A stretch of 64,000 nucleotides of DNA from Cellvibrio sp. KY-GH-1 (GCF_008806975.1 NZ_CP031728.1:3121501-3185500), one strand, 5' to 3'; counted from the first letter of the stretch, positions 30,117-39,773 are shown. Numbers and translations: made by a program. The notes: a model not told the origin generated them from the letters alone.

Positions 30117-31358
30117 ATGCTTAGCCCTCTCACAGTTAACACAGTTCGGATACCTAACAAAACTCTGCTTGTTCTCACCTTAAGCCTATTGATTGCCGCC
30201 GCCCCGGGTGTAATGGCGACTTCGGTAATTGAAAAAACTGCTGCAACACCATTAGCAGAGAGTTCACCAATCGGCTGGGATGCTTATTACGCAATCTCTA
30301 AATCACTGCACGAAAAAGATGAAGCGGTAATTGCCGCCGAATTAACAAAGCTCAACAAAAAAACAGCGGAGCTACCGGCAGCCACCAAAGAATTTGGTTT
30401 TGAAATTAATCAACCTATCGAATGGTTTGCCTCTGCTGAAGGCAAACGGGTGATGGATATTATTCTCTCTTTCCAAACGCCGTCCGGGGGCTGGTCCAAA
30501 CGTACCGATATGGCCAAGGCGCTGCGCCAACCGGGACAAGCATTTGGTACCGAAGAGGATTACGTCCCGACGTTCGATAACGGCGCAACCAGCACCCAAT
30601 TGTTATTACTCGCGAAAGCTCACAAGGCTACCGGAGATACGCGCTACGCTGATGCCTTTGCGCGCGGCTTGGCATTGGTGTTAACCGCGCAATATCCCAA
30701 TGGTGGTTGGCCGCAAAGTTTTCCCTTGCGCGGTAGCTATCACGACCACATCACTTACAATGATGCATTGATGCGCGACCTCATGCTGGTATTAAACAAT
30801 GTCGCCCACGCTAAAAATGAATTTACGTTTGTGTCTAAAGCCCAACAACAAGCCGCACGAAATAGCCTTGCGCGCGCACTGGATTGCGTCATAAAAACCC
30901 AGGTAGTCGTCGATGGAAAATTAACAGTCTGGGGCGCACAGCATGATGCAAAAACATTGCAGCCCGCCAAAGCGCGCGCCTATGAAATGATTTCACTCAC
31001 CAGCTCAGAAAGCGTGTGGATGCTGGACTTTTTAATGGATCTGGATAACCCAAGCGAGGTAATTGTAAAGTCGGTACACGCCGCTGCGAGCTGGTATGAG
31101 CGAAGCAAAATAACCGGTAAGACCTGGGTGCGCGGCGCGGTAAGTTTGGACGATGATAAAAATGCGCCGCCACTCTGGGCGCGTTTTTATGAAATAGGCA
31201 CCAATAAACCGGTGTTTGGCGATCGCGACGATTCGATTCACTATGCAATAGGAGAAGTATCAGAGGAACGACGCCTTGGTTACGCCTGGTACACCACAGC
31301 ACCAAATAAAGTGCTGGAGAAATATGCGCGCTGGGCCAAATCCCACCCGTTGAAATAA
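30117..31358 (+). CDS. secreted pectate lyase, polysaccharide lyase family 10
   Basis: Cleaves polygalacturonate by beta-elimination outside the cell. The 413-residue protein has a signal peptide (LLVLTLSLLIAAAPGVMA), then an alpha/alpha PL10 domain with IEWFASAEGKRVMDIILSFQ, FQTPSGGWSKRTDM, YPNGGWPQSFPLRGSYHDHITYND split across two strands, and the conserved WARFYEIGTNKPVFGDRD near the end. No carbohydrate-binding module is attached, unlike Cellvibrio Pel10A, which is larger. AGGAAA precedes the start. Confidence 0.93.
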   Translation: MLSPLTVNTVRIPNKTLLVLTLSLLIAAAPGVMATSVIEKTAATPLAESSPIGWDAYYAISKSLHEKDEAVIAAELTKLNKKTAELPAATKEFGFEINQPIEWFASAEGKRVMDIILSFQTPSGGWSKRTDMAKALRQPGQAFGTEEDYVPTFDNGATSTQLLLLAKAHKATGDTRYADAFARGLALVLTAQYPNGGWPQSFPLRGSYHDHITYNDALMRDLMLVLNNVAHAKNEFTFVSKAQQQAARNSLARALDCVIKTQVVVDGKLTVWGAQHDAKTLQPAKARAYEMISLTSSESVWMLDFLMDLDNPSEVIVKSVHAAASWYERSKITGKTWVRGAVSLDDDKNAPPLWARFYEIGTNKPVFGDRDDSIHYAIGEVSEERRLGYAWYTTAPNKVLEKYARWAKSHPLK

Positions 31359-31365
31359 GAATGAA

Positions 31366-31397
31366 AAGCGACGGGCAATATTCACTGCCCGTCGCTT
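31366..31397 (-). terminator. hairpin terminator between the convergent pectate lyase and NTF2-like genes
   Basis: AAGCGACGGGCA / TGCCCGTCGCTT, a perfect 12-bp stem, overlaps the stop codon of the reverse gene. The T-rich side (TTTTCATT) lies on the reverse strand, so it mainly serves that gene. Confidence 0.7.
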
Positions 31398-31837
31398 GAC
31401 CAGACTTTCATACTCTGCACCGCCAGTAATTTGCATTCTCCCGTTAACTCAACGTAGGTCCGCATTACCTGATAACGCGAAGTGCGAAAAGTTTTACCGT
31501 CCGCATTCCATTTTTCCACACTGACCAACCCTTCTACTACCGCCGTATTTTGAAGGTGCCTAACACTCAAATCGTGCGAGCGCCGCGCCTTGGGTTGTTC
31601 TTCCGGTTTTTGCACTCGCTCAATGAGGGCTGCCTTTGTTTCTTTCAAATTGGCCAGGTTGTGCACCCAATAAAACTCCGGGGCGAGTAATTGCTCCAAG
31701 AATTTTACATCTCCCTTCTGCATCGCAGTTTCATAGCGCTGATCCAATGTGATCAGGTTTTTAGTCTCCATACAGGAATCGGCAAGGGTGGGCATAGAAG
31801 CACAGGACAATATCGTCATGACAACCAATTTTTTCAT
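31382..31837 (-). CDS. periplasmic SnoaL/NTF2-like (DUF4440-type) protein
   Basis: 151 residues with a signal peptide (KKLVVMTILSCASMPTLA) and an NTF2-like fold: LITLDQRYETAMQKGDVKFL, a catalytic-pocket-like APEFYWVH, VEGLVSVEKW, and SRYQVMRTYV. Such proteins are small-molecule-binding or hydrolytic; no substrate is evident. Calling it DUF4440 rests on overall pattern only. Confidence 0.7.
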   Translation of the reverse strand: MKKLVVMTILSCASMPTLADSCMETKNLITLDQRYETAMQKGDVKFLEQLLAPEFYWVHNLANLKETKAALIERVQKPEEQPKARRSHDLSVRHLQNTAVVEGLVSVEKWNADGKTFRTSRYQVMRTYVELTGECKLLAVQSMKVWSSDGQ

Positions 31838-32171
31838 CGTGAATTACCATTAAATAGACACGCAAAACATGTTTACATAAATTTTTAACATAAAAAAAGC
31901 CGACACCAAAACGATGCCGGCCAAGACCATACTAGATTACAAATAAAGGGGAGTTCCAAACTGGGCTAAGAGAAAAACCCAACGGTAACTACACAACCTC
32001 CCTAAATCGATAAGCCAACCAATCGCAACACACCACCGTCAGCTCACAGGGAGAAACCGTCACCGGTAGTTTCAGTATTGTTCAGTTTTCAATCATTGCC
32101 AGTTTTCATCGGGTAATTTTTAAATTATTTGGCGATAACTACATTCGCCTGATTAGAAATGGCTATATCAA
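31838..32171. other. intergenic stretch, no gene seen
   Basis: Contains one reverse-strand terminator (31892-31921). From 31922 to 32171 I see no ORF with a ribosome-binding site, no strong repeat and no clear promoter. It would be a long 3' region of the 32172 gene or simply spacer. Confidence 0.6.
31892..31921 (-). terminator. intrinsic terminator
   Basis: On the reverse strand GCCGGCA / TGTCGGC (one G-T pair) is followed by seven T's and ATG. It lies about 250 bases past the 32172 gene, so it may end that transcript or an unrecognised RNA. Confidence 0.75.
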
Positions 32172-32510
32172 CTACAAAGACCCGCGCCCCATCAACACCA
32201 TTGCCTCATTAATTAACTGATCGAGACGCGCTGCTGTGGTAGAGCGCAATGCAAACTCATCAATCAATTTCAACAAGCGTCCCAACTTGGGCCGCGCAGC
32301 ACGAAACTCTTCTGTGACCGGTTCATACACCAAATCGTGATCTTGCACGCTTAACTTGCCCAGTTCGGAAAGCTCAGCGTGCAACGCGCTAATAAGGTCA
32401 TAAAAAAAATCTTTGCGATCCAGACTATTGGCTTCCCAATAGGCCTGATCCAAACCTGCCTGCAATCCTTCCAAAACCCGAATTGCGCTGGAAATATTGT
32501 TACATGTCAT
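32172..32510 (-). CDS. hypothetical protein
   Basis: 112 residues from the ATG at 32510 (AAAAGG upstream), start MTCNNISSAIRVLEGL. Predicted all-helical, soluble, with acidic stretches (HAELSELGKLSVQDHDLVYE) and no cysteine pair, signal peptide or recognised motif. Codon use resembles the neighbours. I do not recognise a family. Confidence 0.6.
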   Translation of the reverse strand: MTCNNISSAIRVLEGLQAGLDQAYWEANSLDRKDFFYDLISALHAELSELGKLSVQDHDLVYEPVTEEFRAARPKLGRLLKLIDEFALRSTTAARLDQLINEAMVLMGRGSL

Positions 32511-32620
32511 ACCAAACACCTTTTGCTCAAGAAATCTGTTTCGCTTGAGTATAGGAGACTTTAACGCCGCTGCTGATTGCTCTGTTACACTGCAGGCGAC
32601 CCGGCTTGCACTTTTATTAA

Positions 32621-33238
32621 ATGATCTCGATCGAACAACTCTGGCTGTTTAGCACCCTCACATTTATTGTCTCGGCCAGCCCCGGGCCGGTGATGCTGTC
32701 GTGCATGGCCGATGCGGGCCGTTTTGGTTTTGCCAAATCGATTTTCACCATGCTCGGCGCCAGCGCCGGCAACCTGGTACTCATGCTTTTATCGGCCGTT
32801 GGCCTGGGATTATTGGTAGAACAATCGGAATGGGTGTTTAATCTGATCAAATGGATAGGCGCCGCTTATCTGGTGTATCTGGGCGCAGAGCAGATCCGCG
32901 CCAAACCACACAACCTGCAAGAAGATTTACCTGCAGTGCGCAGCAGCCACCTGTTTTGGAAATCGCTGGTGGTGGCGATAACCAACCCCAAAGGCTTAAT
33001 CTATTTTGGCGCCCTCTTTCCACAGTTCATCAACATCCACCAACCAATGCCAGCCCAATTCGCTCTGCTTACGGTTATTTTTCTGATTACCGATTTGCTC
33101 TGGATGGCGATTTACGCCTCGGGCGGCAGCGCGATTATGCGCTGGCTTAAATCCCCGGCTCACCAACGCTGGTTTAACCGCATCTCCGGCGGCACCCTCA
33201 TCGCGGCTGGCATCGCCCTGGCGTTTACGCAACTTTGA
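32621..33238 (+). CDS. LysE/RhtB-family amino-acid exporter
   Basis: 205 residues with six predicted helices and the family N-terminal signature SASPGPVMLSCMADAGRFG, followed by GAAYLVYLGAEQIR and NPKGLIYFGALFPQF. The family exports amino acids or homoserine lactones; the substrate is not predictable. Confidence 0.9.
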   Translation: MISIEQLWLFSTLTFIVSASPGPVMLSCMADAGRFGFAKSIFTMLGASAGNLVLMLLSAVGLGLLVEQSEWVFNLIKWIGAAYLVYLGAEQIRAKPHNLQEDLPAVRSSHLFWKSLVVAITNPKGLIYFGALFPQFINIHQPMPAQFALLTVIFLITDLLWMAIYASGGSAIMRWLKSPAHQRWFNRISGGTLIAAGIALAFTQL

Positions 33239-33352
33239 GCCAAACCATTCGCTGCCCCTGCAAAATTTCGATATAAGCAAAGAAAAAACAATTCTTTTTC
33301 AGGCTCGCCAAAAATCCCTAAGCTGCGCCTATCAACTTGAGGAGGCAGCAAC

Positions 33353-33964
33353 ATGTCCAACGTCGATTCGTTTTTCCCACAATCATTGCGCGAACAACCG
33401 ATAGTAATTGTGCCCGGTTTACGCAATAGCGATGCCCAGCACTGGCAGAGCCGCTGGGAAGCAAAATTGCCGCACAGTAACCGCATTGAACTCGCAGAAT
33501 GGGACACGCCTGATTTGGAAAAATGGAAGCGGGGGATTCGCGCGCAACTGCAAAACATCGATAAACCGGTAGTGATTATTGCCCACAGCTTTGGCGCTCT
33601 GGCGAGCGCGAGTATCGCGCAGGAGTTTCCGGAAAAAATTGCCGCCTTATTTTTGGTGGCACCTGCCGATCCGGATAAATTCGGGATAGCCACACACTTG
33701 CCGCAACAACCGCTACGCGTATCAACCCGGATTATTGCCAGCAGCAATGACCCCTGGCTGACCGAAGCCAAAGCTGCCTACTGGGCATTATTGTGGGGGG
33801 CTGATTATCTGCGTTATAAAAATGTTGGGCATATCAATAGCGCGTCCAATTTAGGCGACTGGCCGGAGGGCGTGAATCAATTACAACAACTCCTACGAAA
33901 AACCCGGGTATTGGATAAACGCGCAACCAAAACGCCAAGCCAAGGTCACGCAACAGCGGCTTAA
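33353..33964 (+). CDS. RBBP9/YdeN-family alpha/beta hydrolase
   Basis: 203 residues. VIVPGLRNSDAQHWQSRWE near the N-terminus, the nucleophile elbow AHSFGA (GxSxG variant with His before Ser) near residue 80, SSNDPWL for the acid, and VGHINSAS carrying the catalytic His. Serine hydrolase of unknown substrate. GGAGG precedes the start. Confidence 0.88.
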   Translation: MSNVDSFFPQSLREQPIVIVPGLRNSDAQHWQSRWEAKLPHSNRIELAEWDTPDLEKWKRGIRAQLQNIDKPVVIIAHSFGALASASIAQEFPEKIAALFLVAPADPDKFGIATHLPQQPLRVSTRIIASSNDPWLTEAKAAYWALLWGADYLRYKNVGHINSASNLGDWPEGVNQLQQLLRKTRVLDKRATKTPSQGHATAA

Positions 33965-34048
33965 GCGCCACTCACCAGCCAACTCAAGAACCGGGTCACA
34001 GTTTCTACACGGCAATTTGCGAATACGAATTAATCTCGATAGAGTGCA

Positions 34049-34078
34049 CCGCGAATACCCCCTGACAGGTATTCGCGG
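34049..34078. repeat. intergenic hairpin
   Basis: CCGCGAATACC / GGTATTCGCGG, a perfect 11-bp stem with an 8-base loop between the hydrolase and aminotransferase genes. There is no T tract on either side, so it is not a clear terminator. Confidence 0.55.
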
Positions 34079-34248
34079 CAACCACTAATAATAACGTCCT
34101 GGCTTTATCGCACTCCCGCTTGCGTTTTCATCGCGTCGATTCCCCCTTGGAACCGGCAGAGCAATCAGCAGCATTTCAATTCCTGACAGTTAACAGAAGT
34201 ATCATTAACCCGGATGCGGTAAGGCTTAGCCCAACTGGAATCTGTCCC

Positions 34249-35418
34249 ATGAGTAACGCCCCCAATACGCCGTTTGATACCAGCCTGTTTGGTAAAACTA
34301 CCCACAATCCTTCGTTTGCAAGCCTGACCAAGCAATTCAGCGAAATTAATGGCCTACGCGATTACTGCATTCCGGTGAACCCGTATTTTCCACCACAGCA
34401 AGTAATGGACAAATTGCAAGAGCGCATCGCCTACGCGTTGAAATACTACCCCGGCTCAAACGAAAGCATTGCCGAGAATATTGCGCAATTTTCCGGCGTC
34501 CATAACCCCAAAACAATTATTGCCGGCAATGGCTCTACGGAAATTATTTCCTGGTTAAATTCGCTATTTATTCAGGAGAGTTTATTCGTACCTGTGCCTT
34601 CCTTTGGCCGCTGGATAGAAGAGCCACAAGGGTTGGGAGTTGAACTTCACACCTATCGCTATGAAGACGCCAACAATCAATACGCCGCGCCAGAAACCTT
34701 AATTGCTGAAGTAAAAAAATCCGGCGCACGCAACCTGGTAATTTGTAATCCCAATAACCCTACCGGCTCGATTTTATCGCGTGACGAAATTTTGCAAATT
34801 CTCGCGGCATTACCCGAGCTGGATAATATTGTGATTGATGAATCGTTTATCGACTTCTCGGGCGAAGAACCGCCGTCAATAAAAAATGACGTGGCCAGTT
34901 ATCCAAATGCCTGGGTATTAAAAAGCCTGGGGAAAAATGTGGGCCTGCACGGCTTGCGCATGGGCTTTGCAATTAGTAATGAGAACAATATTGCCAAGCT
35001 GCGCACTCACCTGCCCTACTGGAATGTCAACGGCATTACCGAGATGCTGTTGCATCTGATTAAAGATGAACATCAGGCATACCACGAGAGTCGTTTGAAA
35101 ACGATTGCCGATGCGATTTATTTATCGGAGCGCTTTGAAGAATTACCAGAGTTCACAGTCTACCCAACGCATTCCAATTTTATTTTTGTCAAATTGCGCG
35201 ATGATATTAACGGCACCGAATTGCGCGATCGCGTGTTGCAACAACACGGTTGCTTTATTCGCAATTGCGGCAACAAACTCGGCTCCAGCGAGCAATATTT
35301 CCGCATAGCGGCGCGCCCGGCAGACGACGTAAATCACCTGATCAATGCATTCAAAATTGAATTGCATGCGCTCGGCAAACCAAACAATACGACCAGTAAT
35401 TTGCTCATTGCCGATTAA
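34249..35418 (+). CDS. pyridoxal-phosphate aminotransferase, histidinol-phosphate/threonine-phosphate type
   Basis: Fold-type I aminotransferase of 389 residues. YYPGSNESIAENIAQFSGV, NGSTEIISWLNSLF, CNPNNPTGSIL, DESFIDFSG, and the PLP lysine in LKSLGKNVGLHGLRMG (near residue 229). The pattern fits the HisC/CobD subgroup, but a stand-alone gene with no his or cob neighbours leaves the substrate open. I use the ATG at 34249; an upstream frame to 34120 has no ribosome-binding site. Confidence 0.85.
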   Translation: MSNAPNTPFDTSLFGKTTHNPSFASLTKQFSEINGLRDYCIPVNPYFPPQQVMDKLQERIAYALKYYPGSNESIAENIAQFSGVHNPKTIIAGNGSTEIISWLNSLFIQESLFVPVPSFGRWIEEPQGLGVELHTYRYEDANNQYAAPETLIAEVKKSGARNLVICNPNNPTGSILSRDEILQILAALPELDNIVIDESFIDFSGEEPPSIKNDVASYPNAWVLKSLGKNVGLHGLRMGFAISNENNIAKLRTHLPYWNVNGITEMLLHLIKDEHQAYHESRLKTIADAIYLSERFEELPEFTVYPTHSNFIFVKLRDDINGTELRDRVLQQHGCFIRNCGNKLGSSEQYFRIAARPADDVNHLINAFKIELHALGKPNNTTSNLLIAD

Positions 35419-35424
35419 CTCTGG

Positions 35425-35454
35425 CAACGGCCGTCGAATACTCGGCGGCCGTTG
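35425..35454 (+). terminator. possible terminator hairpin
   Basis: CAACGGCCG / CGGCCGTTG stem (9 bp, 12-base loop) seven bases past the aminotransferase stop. It has no strong T run (TAGTCTCCC), so termination would be weak. Confidence 0.4.
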
Positions 35455-35590
35455 TAGTCTCCCTATTTCCTCGCCGAAACCAAAACTTGTACACTAGAAC
35501 ACATATGTTACAAGTTTACCCAACTAAAAGCACTTAAGCGTCAAGCAAGTAACGCTTTATTGTCATTCCGACAAGATGCTTATTGTTTAA

Positions 35591-35619
35591 TTGACAATAT
35601 CATTGCGGATCACTAAATA
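35591..35619 (+). promoter_or_regulatory. candidate sigma-70 promoter of the CE4 gene
   Basis: A perfect TTGACA (35591-35596) and a weaker TAAATA (35614-35619) are 17 bases apart, about 125 bases before the deacetylase start. The rest of the 327-bp gap shows nothing I can name. Confidence 0.45.
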
Positions 35620-35745
35620 GTTATCCCGACCCATCGTTTTAAATAATAAGTAGTGATGGATCTGGCCCCCTGCATTCCCGCAGGATCAACTTTCACTCCG
35701 CGCTCATTTAATAATTCAGCCGCGGAAAACTCCCGGAGATTCTCC

Positions 35746-36774
35746 ATGACTTATCTACGCAGCCTTGCGGCAATTCTCGCTGGCATTTTGTTGGCAGCCG
35801 CCGCCGACGCGCAAACTATTACGCTACGCGCGCGCGGCGTCGCCGGAACCGAACACATCAACCTCAAGGTGGCTGGTGCAACGGTAGCTCAGTGGACACT
35901 GACAACCAGCCTGAAAGATTACACCTACACGGGCAGCGCCTCTGGCGATATTCAGGTGCAATACGACAACGACGCCAGTGGGCGTGACGTAGTAGTCGAT
36001 TATCTGCGGGTTAACAACGAAATTCGCCAGGCAGAAAACATGCGCACTAATACCGGCCTCTATGCGAATGGCAGTTGTGGCGGCGGCTCCTATTCGGAAA
36101 CCATGCACTGCAACGGTTATATCGGATTCGGTTACACCTACGAATGCATGAGCGGAAACTGCGGGACTGGCGGTGGTGGTAGTTCCAGTTCAAGCGCAAG
36201 TTGTAGCGGTTATGTTGGCCTGACCTTTGACGATGGCCCCACCAACAATACCGCCACACTGATTAGCTTGTTAAAACAAAATAATTTAACCCCGGTCACC
36301 TGGTTTGTGTGGGGCGAGCGCGCTGCCGCGAATTCCGCCATGCTGGGGCAGATGCGCAGCGTCGGCGTGTTGCAAAATCACAGCTACAACCATCCACATC
36401 TCAACGGTTACAGCTATCAACAAGTTTATGACCAACTGAACCGCACCAACCAAGCAATTCAGAATTCCGGCGCACCAAAACCAACGTTGTTTCGCCCACC
36501 CTACGGTGAAAGCAATTCCACCGTACAACAAGCAGCAAGCGCGCTTGGCTTGCGCATTATCACCTGGAATGTCGACTCGCAAGATTGGAATGGCGCTAGC
36601 AGCAGCAGTATCGCCAACGCGGTTAACCAATTGCAAAATGGCCAAGTGATTTTAATGCACGATGGCTATTCAACCACTAACGGTGCGCTGGCCCAGATTG
36701 CCGCCAATTTGCGTGCTAAAAGACTCTGCCCTGGCAAGATAGACCCCGCCACCGGCCGCGCAGTTGCACCTTAA
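35746..36774 (+). CDS. secreted polysaccharide deacetylase (CE4) with N-terminal xylan-binding-like module
   Basis: 342 residues from the ATG at 35746 (CCCGGAGAT upstream). Signal peptide, then a beta-rich module (ITLRARGVAGTEHINLKVAG ... DVVVDYLRVNNE) resembling calcium-dependent xylan-binding CBM36/60 domains. A Gly/Ser linker follows, then the NodB domain with TFDDGP (about 160-165), the metal His pair in HSYNHPHL, RPPYGE, DSQDWNG and HDG. Probably an acetyl-xylan esterase or chitin deacetylase; the binding module favours xylan. Confidence 0.88.
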   Translation: MTYLRSLAAILAGILLAAAADAQTITLRARGVAGTEHINLKVAGATVAQWTLTTSLKDYTYTGSASGDIQVQYDNDASGRDVVVDYLRVNNEIRQAENMRTNTGLYANGSCGGGSYSETMHCNGYIGFGYTYECMSGNCGTGGGGSSSSSASCSGYVGLTFDDGPTNNTATLISLLKQNNLTPVTWFVWGERAAANSAMLGQMRSVGVLQNHSYNHPHLNGYSYQQVYDQLNRTNQAIQNSGAPKPTLFRPPYGESNSTVQQAASALGLRIITWNVDSQDWNGASSSSIANAVNQLQNGQVILMHDGYSTTNGALAQIAANLRAKRLCPGKIDPATGRAVAP

Positions 36775-36803
36775 AAATCGCGCGTAATTCTGCGGTAAAC
36801 TAT

Positions 36804-36834
36804 AAAAAGGCATCGCGTTTGCGATGCCTTTTTT
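36804..36834. terminator. bidirectional intrinsic terminator
   Basis: AAGGCATCGC-GTTT-GCGATGCCTT with A and T runs on the two sides, between the convergent CE4 and ahpF genes. It serves both. Confidence 0.93.
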
Positions 36835-36836
36835 AT

Positions 36837-38402
36837 TTAGCACGGGCTACTGGTACGAATCAGATAATCAAACGCGCCCAAAGAGGCGCTGGCACCGGCC
36901 CCCATGGCGATAATGATTTGCTTGTAGGGCACGTTGGTACAATCGCCCGCGGCAAATACACCAGGCACTGACGTCTCTCCGCGCGCATTGATTTCAATTT
37001 CACCGCGATTCGTCAGCTGCACTGTGCCTTTTAAGAAATCGGTATTGGGCAGCAGACCGATTTGCACAAAAATACCGTCCAGTTCCACAGTGGCGATTTC
37101 ATCGGTATTGCGGCTTTTGTATTTCAGCGCCGTAACTTTCTCGCCATTGCCGACCACCTCAGAGGTTAAGGCTTCGGTGATCACTGTTACGTTGGGCAAG
37201 CTGAATAATTTGCGCTGCAATACTGCATCTGCACGCAACTTTGAATCGAATTCAATCAGGGTTACCTGAGCCACAATTCCCGCCAAATCAATCGCCGCTT
37301 CCACGCCTGAGTTGCCACCACCAATCACTGCTACGCGTTTGCCTTTAAATAAAGGGCCATCGCAATGTGGGCAGTAGGCTACGCCTTTGCCGCGATATTC
37401 TTGCTCGCCGGGAACATTCATCTCTCTCCAGCGTGCGCCAGTGGCGAGAATCACGCTTTTACTTTTAACGCTGGCACCGCTGGCGAGTTTGACTTCCACC
37501 AGATCACCGGGATTATTACCAGGAATAACCTCCGCCGCTTTTTGCAGATTCATTACATCCACATCGTATTCTTTAACGTGCTGCTCCAGCGCCATGGCCA
37601 ATTTCGGGCCTTCTGTCGCTTTCACGGAAATAAAGTTTTCAATGCCGACTGTATCTAACACTTGCCCACCAAAACGCTCGGCCACTACACCGGTGCGAAT
37701 GCCTTTACGCGCGGAATAAATCGCCGCCGCTGCGCCCGCAGGGCCACCGCCAATAACCAATACATCAAACGGATCTTTTTCACCCAAGGCTTTGGCATCG
37801 CGCTCGGCCGCGCCGGTATCAATTTTCGCGATAATTTCTTCCAGCGTCATACGGCCCTGTCCGAAATGCTCACCATTCAAATACACACTGGGAACCGCCA
37901 TGACTTTACGCTGCTCGACTTCGTTTTGAAAAAGCGCGCCATCGATCATAGTGGCTGAAAAATTCGGGTTGATCGCTGCCAACAAATTTACGGCCTGCAC
38001 TACGTCCGGGCAGTTGTGGCAGGAGAGCGAGACAAACACTTCAAAATGAAATTTGCCCTCAATTGCTCTAATTTGTTCAATGGTTTTTGCATCCACCTTG
38101 GGTGGATGTCCGCCGGTTTGCAATAAGGCCAACACCAGCGAGGTAAATTCGTGCCCCATGGGAATTCCCGCAAATTCAATTCGCGGTGCTTCACCCAGTG
38201 CAGCAATAGAAAATGATGGGCGATACGCGGCGTTACCCAGATTACTTACACTCACTTTTCCAGACAGCGTCGCAATGTCTAACAAAAGATTATTTAACTC
38301 TTCGCTTTTTGAACTCTCATCCAGGCTAGCAACCAGTTGGATGGGGCGTTGCAGTTTTTCCAAATAGGCTTTGAGTTGGCCTTTAATCGCAGCATCTAAC
38401 AT
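36837..38402 (-). CDS. ahpF: alkyl hydroperoxide reductase subunit F
   Basis: NADH-dependent flavoprotein that reduces AhpC. 521 residues from ATG 38402 (GGAGA upstream). It has an N-terminal thioredoxin-like tandem with SCHNCPD, an FAD site [19 protein letters not shown], a redox CxxC in YCPHCDG, an NAD site [17 protein letters not shown], and [15 protein letters not shown] near the C-terminus. It follows ahpC on the same strand across a 128-bp repeat-containing gap. Confidence 0.96.
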   Translation of the reverse strand: MLDAAIKGQLKAYLEKLQRPIQLVASLDESSKSEELNNLLLDIATLSGKVSVSNLGNAAYRPSFSIAALGEAPRIEFAGIPMGHEFTSLVLALLQTGGHPPKVDAKTIEQIRAIEGKFHFEVFVSLSCHNCPDVVQAVNLLAAINPNFSATMIDGALFQNEVEQRKVMAVPSVYLNGEHFGQGRMTLEEIIAKIDTGAAERDAKALGEKDPFDVLVIGGGPAGAAAAIYSARKGIRTGVVAERFGGQVLDTVGIENFISVKATEGPKLAMALEQHVKEYDVDVMNLQKAAEVIPGNNPGDLVEVKLASGASVKSKSVILATGARWREMNVPGEQEYRGKGVAYCPHCDGPLFKGKRVAVIGGGNSGVEAAIDLAGIVAQVTLIEFDSKLRADAVLQRKLFSLPNVTVITEALTSEVVGNGEKVTALKYKSRNTDEIATVELDGIFVQIGLLPNTDFLKGTVQLTNRGEIEINARGETSVPGVFAAGDCTNVPYKQIIIAMGAGASASLGAFDYLIRTSSPC

Positions 38403-38434
38403 GGTGTTCTCCATAAAATTTGAAACTCCCCCTG

Positions 38435-38496
38435 CCCCTCTTTTTCAAAGAGGGGAGGTCACATTCCTCCCTTTTATACGGGGCGCGTAGCTAAGG
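38435..38496. repeat. intergenic inverted repeats between ahpC and ahpF
   Basis: A 9-bp stem CCCCTCTTT / AAAGAGGGG with a 3-base loop (38435-38455) is followed by CCTCCC ... GGGAGG. Without a T tract it is more likely a repeat or mRNA-stability hairpin that lowers ahpF relative to ahpC than a terminator. Confidence 0.5.
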
Positions 38497-38530
38497 GAGG
38501 CTTGGAGGGATTTGATTAGGTAGAAATAAC

Positions 38531-39094
38531 TTAGATCTTGCCAACCAAATCCAAAGATGGAGCCAAAGTCGCTTCACCTTCTTTCCACTTGGCCGGGCAC
38601 ACTTCACCCGGGTGGCTCGCAACATATTGCGCGGCTTTAACTTTGCGCAGCAGTTCAGAGGCATCGCGACCGATACCGCCGGCATTGATTTCGATGATTT
38701 GAATTTTGCCTTCCGGATCGATCACGAAAGTACCGCGATCCGCCAGACCGGCTTCTTCAATCATCACACCGAAGTTACGGGTGATAGTGCCAGTTGGGTC
38801 GCCGATCATTGGGTATTGGATCTTGCCAATGGTCTCAGAGCTGTCGTGCCATGCTTTGTGGGTGAAGTGAGTGTCGGTAGACACTGAGTAGATCTCTACG
38901 CCCATGCTTTGGAATTCCGCGTAGTTGTCGGCCAGATCGCCCAGTTCGGTGGGGCATACAAAGGTGAAGTCCGCCGGGTAGAAGAACACGACTGACCACT
39001 TGCCTTTCAGGTCAGCATCGGTCACTGGCACAAACTTGCCTTGATGGTAAGCCTGGGCGCTGAATGGTTTGATTACAGAATTAATAGTTGCCAT
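38531..39094 (-). CDS. ahpC: alkyl hydroperoxide reductase subunit C (2-Cys peroxiredoxin)
   Basis: Reduces H2O2 and organic peroxides. 187 residues from ATG 39094 with AGGAG seven bases upstream. The peroxidatic Cys47 lies in DFTFVCPTE and the resolving Cys in GEVCPAKW near residue 166; both are intact. OxyR control is usual for the family, but I could not place a convincing OxyR site in 39095-39245. Confidence 0.97.
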   Translation of the reverse strand: MATINSVIKPFSAQAYHQGKFVPVTDADLKGKWSVVFFYPADFTFVCPTELGDLADNYAEFQSMGVEIYSVSTDTHFTHKAWHDSSETIGKIQYPMIGDPTGTITRNFGVMIEEAGLADRGTFVIDPEGKIQIIEINAGGIGRDASELLRKVKAAQYVASHPGEVCPAKWKEGEATLAPSLDLVGKI

Positions 39095-39247
39095 GAGTAG
39101 TACTCCTGAGTCTGTTGGGTTAATTGCTTCGACGGGCACAGATTAGGGAGTCAGGCGCCAAGCGGCTAATTGAATGTGGCCATACCACCGATATTTAAAA
39201 TTTATCAACAATAAAACATTAATTTTAATTGGCTATGACAAGCGGAC

Positions 39248-39285
39248 AAAAAAGCCGCCGCGTCCATCCCGGACGCGGCGGCTTT
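39248..39285 (-). terminator. intrinsic terminator of the 39.3-kb secreted-protein gene
   Basis: GCCGCCGCGTCC / GGACGCGGCGGC (extended by AAA/TTT), 5-base loop, six T's on the reverse strand. It isolates the gene from ahpC. Confidence 0.9.
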
Positions 39286-39329
39286 TGATAGGAGTGTTTA
39301 GTGAGCCGGGCTGCGCTAAAGAATCGCCG

Positions 39330-39746
39330 TTACACGTTTCTGCCGTGACGGTCGATAATCAGGCCGCCCGCCAAGTGTTGATCCACAATCATGCCGCCTG
39401 CAACATGCCTGTCGACAATTAAACCGCCACTGAGCAGTTTGATACCACCGCGCTCAAGCACCGGGGACTTTTCGATAACCAAGCCACCATTATCCGTTTG
39501 ATCCTCTACCGCCGAATTTGAACCCTTGCGGTCAGGCACGATGACGCCGGCGGTTTTACGATCCGGCACAATAATGCCCTCAACTACCAGGCCGCCATTA
39601 TCCACTTGCTTCTCCAGCATCAAACTGCCTTGAAGTTGTTGATCAAAGGGCGGGGTCACTTGTTTCTCAAGAACAAGGCCACCGGCAGCAGCAAATTGGG
39701 TAGCCAACACTAACGTGGCAAACAGAACAGATTTAGATTTCAACAT
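39330..39746 (-). CDS. secreted protein built of short GG-hydrophobic repeats
   Basis: 138 residues with a signal peptide (LKSKSVLFATLVLATQFAAA), then about ten degenerate repeats of the form G-G-(L/I/M)-(V/I)-(V/L/I)-(D/E)-(R/K/Q)-(H/Q/K): GGLVLEKQ, GSLMLEKQ, GIIVPDRK, GVIVPDRK, GGLVIEKS, GGLIVDRH, GGMIVDQH, GGLIIDRH. The last three are contiguous at a 10-residue period. Acidic-basic pairs alternate with beta-prone triplets, suggesting a small beta-solenoid or metal-binding (His) protein. I do not recognise a family. Its upstream region matches that of the 60.9-kb M23 peptidase. Confidence 0.75.
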   Translation of the reverse strand: MLKSKSVLFATLVLATQFAAAGGLVLEKQVTPPFDQQLQGSLMLEKQVDNGGLVVEGIIVPDRKTAGVIVPDRKGSNSAVEDQTDNGGLVIEKSPVLERGGIKLLSGGLIVDRHVAGGMIVDQHLAGGLIIDRHGRNV

Positions 39747-39773
39747 GATTGCATCCTCGCAAAAAATTTCAGT

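Noticed and set aside
39095..39245. OxyR site ahead of ahpC
   Set aside because: No ATAG-N7-CTAT-N7-ATAG-N7-CTAT pattern could be placed with confidence.
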